NCBI GenBank assembly: GCA_024508675.1
Contig: JANINQ010000005.1
Coordinates: forward strand, 62,001-126,000
Length of the DNA: 64,000 bases
Source: Afipia sp.
GTDB taxonomy: Bacteria > Pseudomonadota > Alphaproteobacteria > Rhizobiales > Xanthobacteraceae
Direction: 5' to 3'
Positions 28,585 to 36,696 of the stretch are shown one piece after another. The notes below the pieces were generated by a model. That model did not search any database, was not told the DNA's origin, and saw only the letters and a list, made by a program, of their open reading frames with translations. The position numbers were made by a program, and so were the translations under genes. Each line of letters starts with the position of its first letter. Position 1 is the first letter of the stretch.

Positions 28585-29646
28585 TCAGACCGCGCCCGCC
28601 TTCTGGGCATAGGCCCATGATGCCTGCGCCAGCGGAATGCGGCGAGAGGCCGACTCCTGCGCCTTCGCATTGGCCGCGGTGCCATCGACAATGCGCTTGG
28701 CGATGCCCTGCACGATGCCCGCGAGGCGGAACAGGTTGTAAGAGAAATACCAATTGAGGTCGGCGATCGGCGGAACGCCCGCCGCCTTGCAGTAAATCTC
28801 TTCAGCTTCCTTCATGTTCGGAATGTTGAGGCCGCGGAAATCGGCGCCATCGAGACCCGGCATCGTCCACTGCATCAGGAGATAGGCGAAATCGGCCATC
28901 GGATCGCCGAGCGTCGACAGCTCCCAGTCCAGCACAGCCTTCACCTGCGGCTTGTCGGCGTAGAAGATCATGTTGTCGAGGCGGTAGTCGCCATGAACGA
29001 CGGAGACACGCGCCTGATGCGGTACCGTCTTCGGCAGCCACTCGATCAGCTTGTCCATTTCCGGGATCACATCCGTCTCGGATGCGCGATACTGCTTGGT
29101 CCAGCGATCGACCTGACGCGCGAAATAATTGCCGGGCTTGCCGAAGTCGCCCAGCCCGATCTTCTCCGGATCGTAGCTGTGCAGCTTCGCCAGCGTCTCG
29201 ATCTTCGACGTGAAGACCGCGTGACGTTCCTTGGGCTCGAGGCTCGGCAATGTGGGATTCCAGAACACGCGTCCCTCTTCCATCGACATGATGTAGAAGG
29301 CCGAACCGATCACGGCGTCATCCATGCAGAGCGCATAGGCGCGCGCGACCGGAAAGCCCTGCGCATGCAGGGCCGCGATCACCTTGAATTCACGATCGAC
29401 CGCATGAGCCGACGGCAACAGTTTGCCGAACGGCTTGCGGCGCATCACGTAAGACGTCTTGGGTGTGTCGAGACGGTATGTCGGGTTCGACTGTCCGCCC
29501 TTGAACTGCGAAACCGTCAGCGGCCCCGCAAATCCTTCAACATGCGAACTCATCCATTCGGCGAGGTTCGCCTCGTTGATGCGATGACGCTCCTCGACCG
29601 GTTTGGTGCCGGAAAAATCAGCGTCGTCTCTCACACCCAGACCCAT
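28585..29646 (-). CDS. APH-fold phosphotransferase (ACAD10/11 kinase-domain or LvaA type)
   Basis: This kinase has the aminoglycoside-phosphotransferase fold. The catalytic loop VVHGDYRLDN (Asp220 in HGD, Asn225) and the metal-binding DWE (Asp240) are intact, and the N-terminal FKGGQSNPTY loop is that of the ACAD10/11-associated subfamily. ATG at 29646 gives 353 residues; an upstream in-frame ATG (29715) would add 23 residues that are not family-like. It lies 99 bases from the acyl-CoA dehydrogenase. In the levulinate pathway LvaA phosphorylates a 4-hydroxyacyl-CoA, which LvaC then converts; the same chemistry is a reasonable inference here. Confidence 0.9.
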   Translation of the reverse strand: MGLGVRDDADFSGTKPVEERHRINEANLAEWMSSHVEGFAGPLTVSQFKGGQSNPTYRLDTPKTSYVMRRKPFGKLLPSAHAVDREFKVIAALHAQGFPVARAYALCMDDAVIGSAFYIMSMEEGRVFWNPTLPSLEPKERHAVFTSKIETLAKLHSYDPEKIGLGDFGKPGNYFARQVDRWTKQYRASETDVIPEMDKLIEWLPKTVPHQARVSVVHGDYRLDNMIFYADKPQVKAVLDWELSTLGDPMADFAYLLMQWTMPGLDGADFRGLNIPNMKEAEEIYCKAAGVPPIADLNWYFSYNLFRLAGIVQGIAKRIVDGTAANAKAQESASRRIPLAQASWAYAQKAGAV

Positions 29647-29745
29647 ACTGTTTCCAATCTTTTCTTCGCTCGCTTGAAACGCGGCCCTGTTCGGGCCGCG
29701 CTCCAGATGTCTCATCTAACCGCGTTTTGCGCGCGGGAAAACGAC

Positions 29746-30972
29746 TTAGTGATTGGAATACTTCCGAAGCTCAAGCCGTGCAATGGCCCGGTTGTGAACC
29801 TCGTCCGGACCGTCCGCCAGACGCAGCGTACGGATGCCAGCATAGGACTTCGCAAGACCCGCTTCATCGGACACGCCTGCGGCGCCGAAGGCCTGGATCG
29901 CATCATCGATGATCTTGAGCGCGATGTTCGGAGCCGCGACCTTGATCATCGCGATTTCGAGCTGCGCGGTCTTGTTGCCGACCTTGTCCATCATGTCCGC
30001 CGCCTTGAGGCAGAGCAGACGGGTCATTTCGATATTGGTGCGCGCTTCGCCGATGCGCTGTTCCCACACCGACTGCTCGATGATTTTCTTGCCGAACGCG
30101 ACGCGCGACGACAGGCGCTTCACCATCTTCTCGAGCGCTTCCTCGGCGGCACCGATGGTGCGCATGCAGTGATGGATACGGCCCGGTCCGAGGCGGCCCT
30201 GCGCAATCTCGAAGCCACGGCCTTCGCCGAGCAGAATGTTGCTGGCGGGAACGCGCACGTTCTCAAGCAGAATCTGCGCATGGCCGTGCGGCGCATCGTC
30301 GAAGCCGAACACCGGCAGCATCTTCTCAATCGTGATGCCGGGGGTGTCGAGCGGAACGAGAATCTGGGACTGCTGCTGATGGCGTGCGGCGGTCGGATCG
30401 GTCTTGCCCATCAGGATCGCGATCTTGCAGCGCGGATCGCCTGCGCCCGACGACCACCACTTGCGGCCGTTGATGACATAATGATCGCCATCGCGCTTGA
30501 TGCTGGTTTCGATGTTGGTCGCGTCGGACGATGCCACCGCAGGCTCGGTCATCAGGAACGCGGAGCGGATTTCGCCTTCCATCAGCGGCTTCAGCCACTT
30601 GCGCTTCTGCTCCTTGGTGCCGTACCGCATGAACACTTCCATGTTGCCGGTATCGGGAGCCGAGCAGTTGAATACTTCGGAGGCCCAGTAGAAGTGGCCC
30701 ATCTGCTCGGCGAGCAGCGCGTATTCGAGATTGGAGAGGCCCGCGCCGCGGAATTCGTCGTCTTCATGCTCGTTCGGCGGCATGAACATGTTCCACAGGC
30801 CTTCGGCCTTCGCCTTCTTCTTCAGGTCCTCGAGGATCGGGATCACTTTCCAGCGATCGCCCTTCGCATCCTGCTCCTTGTAAATCGGAGCGGCGGGACG
30901 AACGTGCTTGTCCATGAAGGCGATAACGCGGTTGCGCCATTCGGTCTGGCGCGCGGACATTGTGAAATCCAT
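29746..30972 (-). CDS. Acyl-CoA dehydrogenase, ACAD10/11 or LvaC type
   Basis: This 408-residue FAD enzyme of the acyl-CoA dehydrogenase fold starts at ATG 30972 ([16 protein letters not shown]). Flavin-binding landmarks are [13 protein letters not shown] and [11 protein letters not shown]. Near the C-terminus, LADGPDEVH puts Asp387 where typical acyl-CoA dehydrogenases carry the catalytic Glu (my alignment from memory), as in the ACAD10/11 group. It is the first gene of the five-gene operon and faces a TetR regulator. Together with the neighbouring APH-fold kinase it looks like the two halves of a human ACAD10/11 protein encoded separately. Confidence 0.93.
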   Translation of the reverse strand: MDFTMSARQTEWRNRVIAFMDKHVRPAAPIYKEQDAKGDRWKVIPILEDLKKKAKAEGLWNMFMPPNEHEDDEFRGAGLSNLEYALLAEQMGHFYWASEVFNCSAPDTGNMEVFMRYGTKEQKRKWLKPLMEGEIRSAFLMTEPAVASSDATNIETSIKRDGDHYVINGRKWWSSGAGDPRCKIAILMGKTDPTAARHQQQSQILVPLDTPGITIEKMLPVFGFDDAPHGHAQILLENVRVPASNILLGEGRGFEIAQGRLGPGRIHHCMRTIGAAEEALEKMVKRLSSRVAFGKKIIEQSVWEQRIGEARTNIEMTRLLCLKAADMMDKVGNKTAQLEIAMIKVAAPNIALKIIDDAIQAFGAAGVSDEAGLAKSYAGIRTLRLADGPDEVHNRAIARLELRKYSNH

Positions 30973-31035
30973 AGGACGGTCCTCTCTTGTTGTTAACGAC
31001 GGTCTTGCAACACTCGCGACCGGCTGTCCACACGG

Positions 31036-31066
31036 CAATGAATGTCAGCAGTGCTGACGTTCATTG
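31036..31066. promoter_or_regulatory. 31-bp palindrome, probable TetR operator
   Basis: A near-perfect palindrome with 15-base arms CAATGAATGTCAGCA and TGCTGACGTTCATTG (one mismatch) lies around a single central G at 31051. It lies 64 bases upstream of the acyl-CoA dehydrogenase start and in the divergent space with the tetR gene. It is likely the binding site of that regulator. Confidence 0.6.
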
Positions 31067-31117
31067 ATCGTTGCGTGGATGTCTTGCCGCGCTGCAATCT
31101 TGCTGTTAGGTTGATTT

Positions 31118-31162
31118 CATACATTTGTTTGAATGGCAAGCAACCGATCAAACAAATGTATG
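31118..31162. promoter_or_regulatory. Second inverted repeat upstream of tetR
   Basis: Perfect 15-base arms CATACATTTGTTTGA (31118-31132) and TCAAACAAATGTATG (31148-31162) are separated by 15 bases. Arm centres are 30 bases apart, three helical turns. The AT-rich arms differ from the 31-bp palindrome 50 bases away, so this may be a second operator or the binding site of a different factor. It could also fold as RNA in a tetR leader. Confidence 0.55.
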
Positions 31163-31235
31163 ATTTTGTTCCGCAGCGCGAAACAGCATTCGCGCTTTTG
31201 CATGGCACCTCTTCACACTTCTTGAGTTGGCTTCG

Positions 31236-31910
31236 ATGTCGAGCGATCAGACCAAAACCGCCATTCTCACTGCCGCAGAGATGCTCTGGGCCGAGCGCAG
31301 CTTCGGAGAAGTCACGATGCGCGACATCGTGGCCGCTGCCGGCGTGAATCTCGCGGCGGTGAATTATCATTTCGGCTCCAAGGACGAACTGCTCGCCGAT
31401 CTGTTCGTCAGCCGGACCACGGTGCTGAACCGCGAACGGTTTGCCGAACTGAAAGCCGCCGAGCTTGAAGGCGGCGGCCGCCCGAGCGTTGAAGCAATCC
31501 TGCGCGCGCTGGTTGGTCCGCCGCTGCGCTGGTGTCTCAGCCCCGATCAGCAGCGATCCGCCGCTGCGCGGTTCATGACGCGCGCATCGGTCGAGACCGT
31601 TCCGCCGATCAAGAAGATCGTTGATCGTGAATTCCGACATTTGCAGAGATTTGCGACAGCCTTGCGTCTCGCCCTGCCCCATCGCGACGAAGTCGAGATT
31701 TATTGGGGCCTGCATTTCGCGCTGGCGATGATCCGCCAGACCGTAACCGACAGCGAGCGGCTGAAAAAACTGTCAGGCGGACTGTGCGACCTCAACGATG
31801 TCGATGACATCATTCGCCGGATCGTCTCGACCGCGCATGATGCACTTGTGGGCGGAACCGGCGTCCCGACGCCGCTGGCAGCTCGCGCCTCGGGATCGCG
31901 CAAGTCCTGA
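31236..31910 (+). CDS. TetR/AcrR-family transcriptional regulator
   Basis: The N-terminal helix-turn-helix (about residues 5-52) reads TKTAILTAAEMLWAERSFGE followed by VTMRDIVAAAGVNLAAVNYHF, a standard TetR signature. The C-terminal ligand-binding domain is helical and resembles those of acyl-CoA or fatty-acid-responsive members. ATG 31236 gives 224 residues; a TTG at 31227 would add three. It is divergent from the acyl-CoA dehydrogenase operon with two strong inverted repeats in the shared region, so it is presumed to be the operon repressor. The inducer is likely an acyl-CoA, which is inference. Confidence 0.9.
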   Translation: MSSDQTKTAILTAAEMLWAERSFGEVTMRDIVAAAGVNLAAVNYHFGSKDELLADLFVSRTTVLNRERFAELKAAELEGGGRPSVEAILRALVGPPLRWCLSPDQQRSAAARFMTRASVETVPPIKKIVDREFRHLQRFATALRLALPHRDEVEIYWGLHFALAMIRQTVTDSERLKKLSGGLCDLNDVDDIIRRIVSTAHDALVGGTGVPTPLAARASGSRKS

Positions 31911-32016
31911 CCGTAGCAAGCGACGGCGAGACCACTCCAAAACGAAAACGAGGTGCGACGGAGAACCGGCGCACCTCGTATTTTCCATGCAACCCGCGCG
32001 AGCGGGCGCGCAGTTC

Positions 32017-32313
32017 TTAGTACGGGCAGATCGTCCGGCCCCAGCGCGGGCTCCAGTAGCAGCCCGGAGCAACGAAGCCGTAGCCATAACCGCGGCCACG
32101 ATAGAATCCGCGGCCACGACCGCGACCCCAGCCACCGCCGCGACCACGACCGCCACCGCGTCCACCGCCACGGCCCCGGGCTTCCGCCGAGGTCGAAGTC
32201 GAGGTCGCGACAACGAACGATGTGCCGATGAAGCTGATCGAATAGACCAGCACCAACGCCGCTGCTGCCAGGGCACGCTTCAAAAAGTTCGAACGTGTCT
32301 TGATCTCAGTCAT
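32017..32313 (-). CDS. Small exported Gly/Arg-rich (RGG-repeat) protein
   Basis: This 98-residue protein has a hydrophobic segment (about residues 13-36) and then a region made almost wholly of Gly and Arg (RGRGGGRGGGRGRGGGWGRG), ending in FVAPGCYWSPRWGRTICPY. The hydrophobic segment may be a signal peptide or an anchor. ATG 32313 is preferred because MTEIKTRSNFLKRALAA looks like a proper N-terminus. Function is unknown. Similar short glycine-rich exported peptides are common in this bacterial group, as far as I recall. Confidence 0.65.
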   Translation of the reverse strand: MTEIKTRSNFLKRALAAAALVLVYSISFIGTSFVVATSTSTSAEARGRGGGRGGGRGRGGGWGRGRGRGFYRGRGYGYGFVAPGCYWSPRWGRTICPY

Positions 32314-32661
32314 AGAGGGCACCTCCATTTCCGGAAACGCTGCAAGGCACTTCCGCATCTTAAACTCACGAGCCTGCGTCCCGTTCAGGCACGTTCGGAA
32401 AATAGAACGTCAAAAACAAGACGTCTTACGATTCATCCGGTAGCAGATTAGGGTCAACTCGCCGCAAGGGTCAAGCGACCGGACTGGAGTTAGGATGTGT
32501 TAAGCACGTCATGCCGCTACATCATCCCGGCCGCCGCGCCGCTCGCTGAACGGCTGTTCATCATGCTGAACAAAACGTCTTCGCAACCGCGAGACACGAT
32601 TGAACCCGCCGAACCATTGCTGTCACAAAGCGTTTAAGCCCGCCGCTCCGAAAGTTGGTCC
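32314..32661. other. Divergent intergenic region before the carbamoyltransferase
   Basis: These 348 bases separate the glycine-rich gene (minus) from the carbamoyltransferase (plus). They must hold promoters for both. No known RNA, repeat or sigma-factor motif was recognised. Confidence 0.4.
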
Positions 32662-34473
32662 ATGTCAAAAAAACCTACCTACGTTCTCGGCCTCAATACC
32701 TACGACCACGACGTAAGCGCCTGCCTGCTGCGGGACGGCGAGATCGCCTACGCGATCGCCAAGGAGCGGATCACCCGCGAGAAACATGCCACCGGATTTT
32801 ATAAGGACGTCATCGATTACTGCCTGAATGCCGAAGGCATCACGCTGGACGACGTCGATCTCGTGGTCCGCAATTGCTACATCCTGCCGGTCCCCGAGAT
32901 GGAAGACCGCCTGCTCTATCAGGACATGCCGGGCTTCCTGCCCGAATACGAACGCGCGGACGCCAAGAACCATCCTTACTTCCACACAAAATCCGACAAG
33001 GTGGTGTCGATCTCGCACCACTTAGCGCACGCTTACAGCGCCTTCGCGGTCTCTCCGTTCGAAGATGGCGTGGTGATGATCGTCGACGGCGTCGGCAGCT
33101 ATCGTTCCGACGTCAATGAATCCTTTCCCGAGAGCGATGCTGCCTCGCCGCTGGCGCGCGAATCCGAGAGCTATTACAAATTTTCCGGCTCGAACCTTGA
33201 ATGCCTCAAGAAGGTCTGGATGGAGCCGGATCGCGGCTTCTTCAGCGACGAATTCTACAACATGCCCGGCCTCGGCGCGCTCTACAGCCGGGCGTCGACC
33301 TACATCTTCGGCGACTGGAACAAGTGCGGCGAGCTGATGGGCCTCGCGCCCTACGGGCGTCACGGCAACGTCGCTTCGCTCATGCAGATCAAGGACAACA
33401 CGCTCACCGTGCCGCGTTGGACGTCCGAATTGAACAAGCCCTACATCATGGATACCGGCCAGAAGTGGGAAACCAGCCCGCTGATGAAGCACTGGGAAGA
33501 TCTCGCCTGGCGCGTGCAGGACGATACTGAGAAGGTGCTGCTCGCGCGGGCCGCATGGCTGCGCGAAACAACGGGCGCGAAAAATCTCTGCATTGCGGGC
33601 GGTGTCGCACTCAATTGCGTCGCCAACGGGCGCGTCGCGCGGGAATCCGGTTTTGAGAATGTCTGGATTCAGCCCGCGGCTGGTGATGACGGCATCGCGA
33701 TCGGCTGCGCCTATTACGGCTGGGTCGAAATTCTCAAGCAGCGGCGCAATTTCGTCATGGATCACGCCTATGTCGGCCGCCGCTATTCCGACGACGAGAT
33801 CACCCAGGCGATCAGCAAGCCGCTCGTGCGGATTCAGACCACACAGGTCAAGAGCGACAACATCGCCCGCGACACGGCGAAACTGCTCGCCGATCAGAAA
33901 GTCATCGGCTGGTTTCAGGACCGCTCCGAATTCGGCCCCCGCGCACTCGGCAATCGCAGCCTGATCGCCGATCCGCGCAAGCCCGAGATGAAGGACATTC
34001 TCAACAGCCGGGTAAAGCACCGCCAGCCGTTCCGTCCGTTCGCGCCGATTGTTCTTCATGAGCGCGCGAAAGAAGTCTTCGAAGGCGAGGAAGATTCTCC
34101 CTTCATGCTGATCGCCAAGAATGTCCGCCCCGAATGGCGCGACAAGATTCCCGCCATCGTCCATGTCGACGGCACGGCGCGGGTGCAGACCGTGCGAGAG
34201 GCGACCAACCCGGCGCTCTATCGTCTGCTGAAGGAATTCGATGCCCTCACCGGCGTGCCGGTGCTCATCAACACGTCGTTCAACGTCAAGGGCGAGCCGA
34301 TCATCGAGACGCCGCGCGATGCTGTGATCTGCTTTCTGACCACGGGCATCGACCATCTGGTGATGCACGACATGCTGGTGTCGAAGAACGCCATGCACAA
34401 GGTCGTGGGACCGCTGGTGAACACCTATACCGACGTCGCCACGATGGTGGTGTCGAACATGAAGCCGGCATAA
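32662..34473 (+). CDS. Carbamoyltransferase of the NodU/CmcH/TobZ family
   Basis: This 603-residue two-domain O-carbamoyltransferase transfers a carbamoyl group from carbamoyl phosphate, via carbamoyl-adenylate, to a hydroxyl of a sugar or small molecule. The Kae1-like N-terminal half carries the metal-binding HHLAHA (His119-His123) and the nucleotide-site loops GVGSY and CIAGGVALNCVANGR. The C-terminal carbamoyltransferase half carries EFGPRALGNRSLIADPR, QPFRPFAP and LINTSFNVKGEPI. Both active sites look intact and length matches NodU/TobZ. No nodulation or antibiotic genes are near. A cyclic-nucleotide-binding protein and an MBL hydrolase follow. Confidence 0.93.
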   Translation: MSKKPTYVLGLNTYDHDVSACLLRDGEIAYAIAKERITREKHATGFYKDVIDYCLNAEGITLDDVDLVVRNCYILPVPEMEDRLLYQDMPGFLPEYERADAKNHPYFHTKSDKVVSISHHLAHAYSAFAVSPFEDGVVMIVDGVGSYRSDVNESFPESDAASPLARESESYYKFSGSNLECLKKVWMEPDRGFFSDEFYNMPGLGALYSRASTYIFGDWNKCGELMGLAPYGRHGNVASLMQIKDNTLTVPRWTSELNKPYIMDTGQKWETSPLMKHWEDLAWRVQDDTEKVLLARAAWLRETTGAKNLCIAGGVALNCVANGRVARESGFENVWIQPAAGDDGIAIGCAYYGWVEILKQRRNFVMDHAYVGRRYSDDEITQAISKPLVRIQTTQVKSDNIARDTAKLLADQKVIGWFQDRSEFGPRALGNRSLIADPRKPEMKDILNSRVKHRQPFRPFAPIVLHERAKEVFEGEEDSPFMLIAKNVRPEWRDKIPAIVHVDGTARVQTVREATNPALYRLLKEFDALTGVPVLINTSFNVKGEPIIETPRDAVICFLTTGIDHLVMHDMLVSKNAMHKVVGPLVNTYTDVATMVVSNMKPA

Positions 34474-34594
34474 CGCCGGCTCTGCCCGTTTGTGCTTTGC
34501 GATAACGCGCGACCGGCAGAGGTACCGATTGCACCCGGCAAATTCCGTCCTAGTATGACGGGGCTGAACCGTCTGCTGGCAGGCCGGGGGCGTT

Positions 34595-34966
34595 ATGACA
34601 ATCGAGAAATGCATCAACGAGTACGATGCCTCCGAAGTAATTTTTGAGGAAGGATCGACCGGCCGCGAGCTGTTCGTCGTCCTCGAAGGCAAGGTCGATA
34701 TCGTCAAGACCACAGGCGCGAGTGAGACAACCATCGTCTCGCTCGGCAAGGGTGAGTTTTTCGGCGAGATGGCGGTCATCGACGGCTCCGCCCGATCCGC
34801 CACCGCCATCGCCGCTGTCGCCGGCACGCGAGTGATGCGGATCAATCACGCCCGTTTCGTCTACCTCGTGAGCCAGCAGCCCGCTTTCGCGTTGATGGTC
34901 ATGGATGCGTTGAGCAAGCGGCTGCGGGCATCGAACGCCGTGAACTTCAGGGCCGCTGCGCCATGA
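34595..34966 (+). CDS. Stand-alone cyclic-nucleotide-binding domain protein
   Basis: This 123-residue protein consists of little more than one cNMP-binding beta-roll (about 12-110). The phosphate-binding cassette reads FFGEMAVIDGSARSATAI, with the Glu and the Arg-Ser-Ala that contact ribose and phosphate in CRP. The site therefore looks competent. There is no DNA-binding or kinase domain. It starts 122 bases after the carbamoyltransferase and overlaps the next gene by four bases (ATGA), so it is translationally coupled to the MBL hydrolase and may sense cAMP or cGMP for it. Confidence 0.85.
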   Translation: MTIEKCINEYDASEVIFEEGSTGRELFVVLEGKVDIVKTTGASETTIVSLGKGEFFGEMAVIDGSARSATAIAAVAGTRVMRINHARFVYLVSQQPAFALMVMDALSKRLRASNAVNFRAAAP

Positions 34967-35775
34967 GCGATCACAGGCCCTCGCCTTTTCCGGTCCTGCT
35001 CAACAACGATGTCTGCTCGCTGATTCAGGCGGCCACGGACGTCTACCAGATCCGGTTCAAGAACCGCGCCGCCAATGCCTATCTGGTTCGCGGCAGCAAG
35101 CGGACCATCATGATCGACGTCGGCCTGTCGTCGAATTATCCGTATCTTGTGGAATGCCTCGCGCATCTGGGCGTGAGTCCCGCCGATATCGACATGGTGG
35201 TGCTCAGCCACGAACATCTCGATCACATCGGCGCGGCGTATCACTTCAATGGCAGGACAATCATTGCCGCGCACCGCCTCGCCGCCAACAAGATCATGCT
35301 GCGCGATGACTTCTCGATGCTGCGCAAGATGTTCAACGAGCCGGATGTGCCGATCGACATCGACCTCTGGCTTGAGGAAGGCAACCTGATCGACCTCGGC
35401 AACTTCCGACTCAGCGTGATGTATACGCCGGGCCATACCTCGGCATGCATCAGCCTCTTCGATCAGGACAAGGGCCTGCTGTTCGCCGCCGACACCCTGA
35501 TGCCCGGCGGCGTGATGGGCGGCGTGTTCGGATCGGGCAGCATCAGCGACTACATCCAGTCGCTGGAGCGGCTGCGCGGGCTGGATTCGAAAATCCTGCT
35601 GTCAGGCCACGGCCGCCTGTCGGATACACCCCATGACGACGTGCGGATCGCGCTTCAGCGTTCGCACGCCCTGCTCTCCGACACCGCGCAACTGTTCGAC
35701 GCTCTGGACGCACGCTCGAACTTCGAACCGATCATGCAATCGGTGCGCGATCTCAATAAGCTCGATGACTCGTGA
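34963..35775 (+). CDS. MBL-fold metallo-hydrolase
   Basis: This 270-residue metallo-beta-lactamase-fold hydrolase has a full set of binuclear metal ligands: HEHLDH (His83, His85, Asp87, His88), His158 in TPGHTSA, Asp177 in FAADT and His216 in LSGHGR. The N-terminal 30 residues precede the fold. No signal peptide is visible, so it is cytoplasmic. It begins inside the stop of the cNMP-binding gene. The subclass is not certain: it could be a glyoxalase II-like, lactonase-like or phosphodiesterase-like enzyme. Confidence 0.9.
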   Translation: MSDHRPSPFPVLLNNDVCSLIQAATDVYQIRFKNRAANAYLVRGSKRTIMIDVGLSSNYPYLVECLAHLGVSPADIDMVVLSHEHLDHIGAAYHFNGRTIIAAHRLAANKIMLRDDFSMLRKMFNEPDVPIDIDLWLEEGNLIDLGNFRLSVMYTPGHTSACISLFDQDKGLLFAADTLMPGGVMGGVFGSGSISDYIQSLERLRGLDSKILLSGHGRLSDTPHDDVRIALQRSHALLSDTAQLFDALDARSNFEPIMQSVRDLNKLDDS

Positions 35776-35824
35776 TGTACGTCCGTGACAGAAAATCCGA
35801 AATAGCCTGGAAGGAAACCACTCC

Positions 35825-36115
35825 ATGACCCATGCCCACCGCTTCGCCGGTTTGACGGTTGCTGTCTTCGTCGCCGCTGGTTTTTGTTCGGAGGCGCAAG
35901 CCGCTTCGCCTCGCGGCGTTTGTAATCCAGCCGCTGCTGAGGCTTTGACGGGCAAAAACAGAATCTCGGACCGCAGAGCGAAGCGCCTCACCGGCGCGAC
36001 GATCGTTCGCCAGATCAAGCCCGGTCAGGGCGTCACCATGGACTACCGGCGCGAGCGCATCACCATCGAAACCGATCCGGGCACGCGTAAAATCATCCGC
36101 GCTTTCTGCGGATGA
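35825..36115 (+). CDS. Exported I78-family peptidase inhibitor-like protein
   Basis: This 96-residue protein has a signal peptide (about 1-26, ending EAQAAS). The mature part resembles the I78 inhibitor family: a cysteine near the start (CNPAAAEALTGKN), the motif RQIKPGQGVTMDYRRERITIE, and a terminal Cys-Gly. The two cysteines could form a disulfide. Family members inhibit serine proteases such as elastase and chymotrypsin. The gene lies 49 bases after the MBL hydrolase, but a link to it is not clear. Confidence 0.75.
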   Translation: MTHAHRFAGLTVAVFVAAGFCSEAQAASPRGVCNPAAAEALTGKNRISDRRAKRLTGATIVRQIKPGQGVTMDYRRERITIETDPGTRKIIRAFCG

Positions 36116-36121
36116 CTTGGA

Positions 36122-36418
36122 TTAGTGGTGATAGTGCCGATGATGGCGGCGAACCTTGCGTGGCTTCACCGCGCGATAGCCGGGATCGGCGTAGCGGCCC
36201 TGTTCAGCAAAGGCGAAGACAGGATTGACCTGGCAATAGGCCCGCCGCCCCGATGCGCTGGCCATGCACTGGGCGTAGGTGTCGTAGTAGCAGGTGCCGG
36301 GGCCACTGGCGAAGCCACCCTCGACCAGACAATAGCGATAGGCCCGAGCTTCGGCAGAACTGGTGCTCAGGATGGCCACGCCCGCCAGGGCCAGAGCGGC
36401 GAAAAGTGCGTTGCGCAT
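36122..36418 (-). CDS. DUF3551-family small exported protein
   Basis: This 98-residue protein has a signal peptide (MRNALFAALALAGVAILSTS, cleavage near SSAEARA), then a cysteine-containing segment (YRYCLVEGGFASGPGTCYYD, then QCMASASGRRAYCQ) matching the DUF3551 pattern, and a His/Arg/Tyr-rich end. Upstream, on the minus strand, GGAAC (36480-36476), 16 bases and TGTT (36459-36456) resemble an EcfG promoter with one mismatch, 38 bases before the start. Function is unknown. It is convergent with the I78-like gene. Confidence 0.75.
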   Translation of the reverse strand: MRNALFAALALAGVAILSTSSAEARAYRYCLVEGGFASGPGTCYYDTYAQCMASASGRRAYCQVNPVFAFAEQGRYADPGYRAVKPRKVRRHHRHYHH

Positions 36419-36547
36419 GAGATGTTCTCCCGGTTGAGCAGAGGCTTAGAGCAAAAACATTTTGCTCTGATTATGGTTCCGAAGCGCCTGTCCGCAACTC
36501 AATCATGGTTGAGGCGGCGGGAAGGCCATGCTAGTGCTCGCCGCGCC

Positions 36548-36621
36548 GCGGGTGTAGCTCAATGGTAGAGCAGCAGCCTTCCAAGCTGAATACGAGGGTT
36601 CGATTCCCTTCACCCGCTCCA
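36548..36621 (+). tRNA. tRNA-Gly (TCC)
   Basis: A 74-base cloverleaf with encoded CCA. The acceptor stem GCGGGTG pairs with CACCCGC, D-arm GCTCAATGGTAGAGC, anticodon loop CTTCCAA (anticodon TCC), T-arm GGGTTCGATTCCC. Confidence 0.97.
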
Positions 36622-36696
36622 ATCGCTTTCCAGAAATTTTGTTGGGGTAGTCGTTCACCGCCCCCAAAGCTGCCCCGCTCCGCACGGGCGGCTGTA

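Noticed and set aside
28993..30996. A 667-codon plus-strand frame opposite the kinase and acyl-CoA dehydrogenase
   Set aside because: Antisense to two well-supported genes and with no recognisable motif.
32662..34473. Carbamoyltransferase as NodU of a symbiosis island
   Set aside because: No nod, nif or fix genes and no island features are in the window; family membership alone does not imply Nod-factor modification.
33022..34845. A 607-codon minus-strand frame opposite the carbamoyltransferase
   Set aside because: Antisense shadow; the plus-strand carbamoyltransferase has all family motifs.
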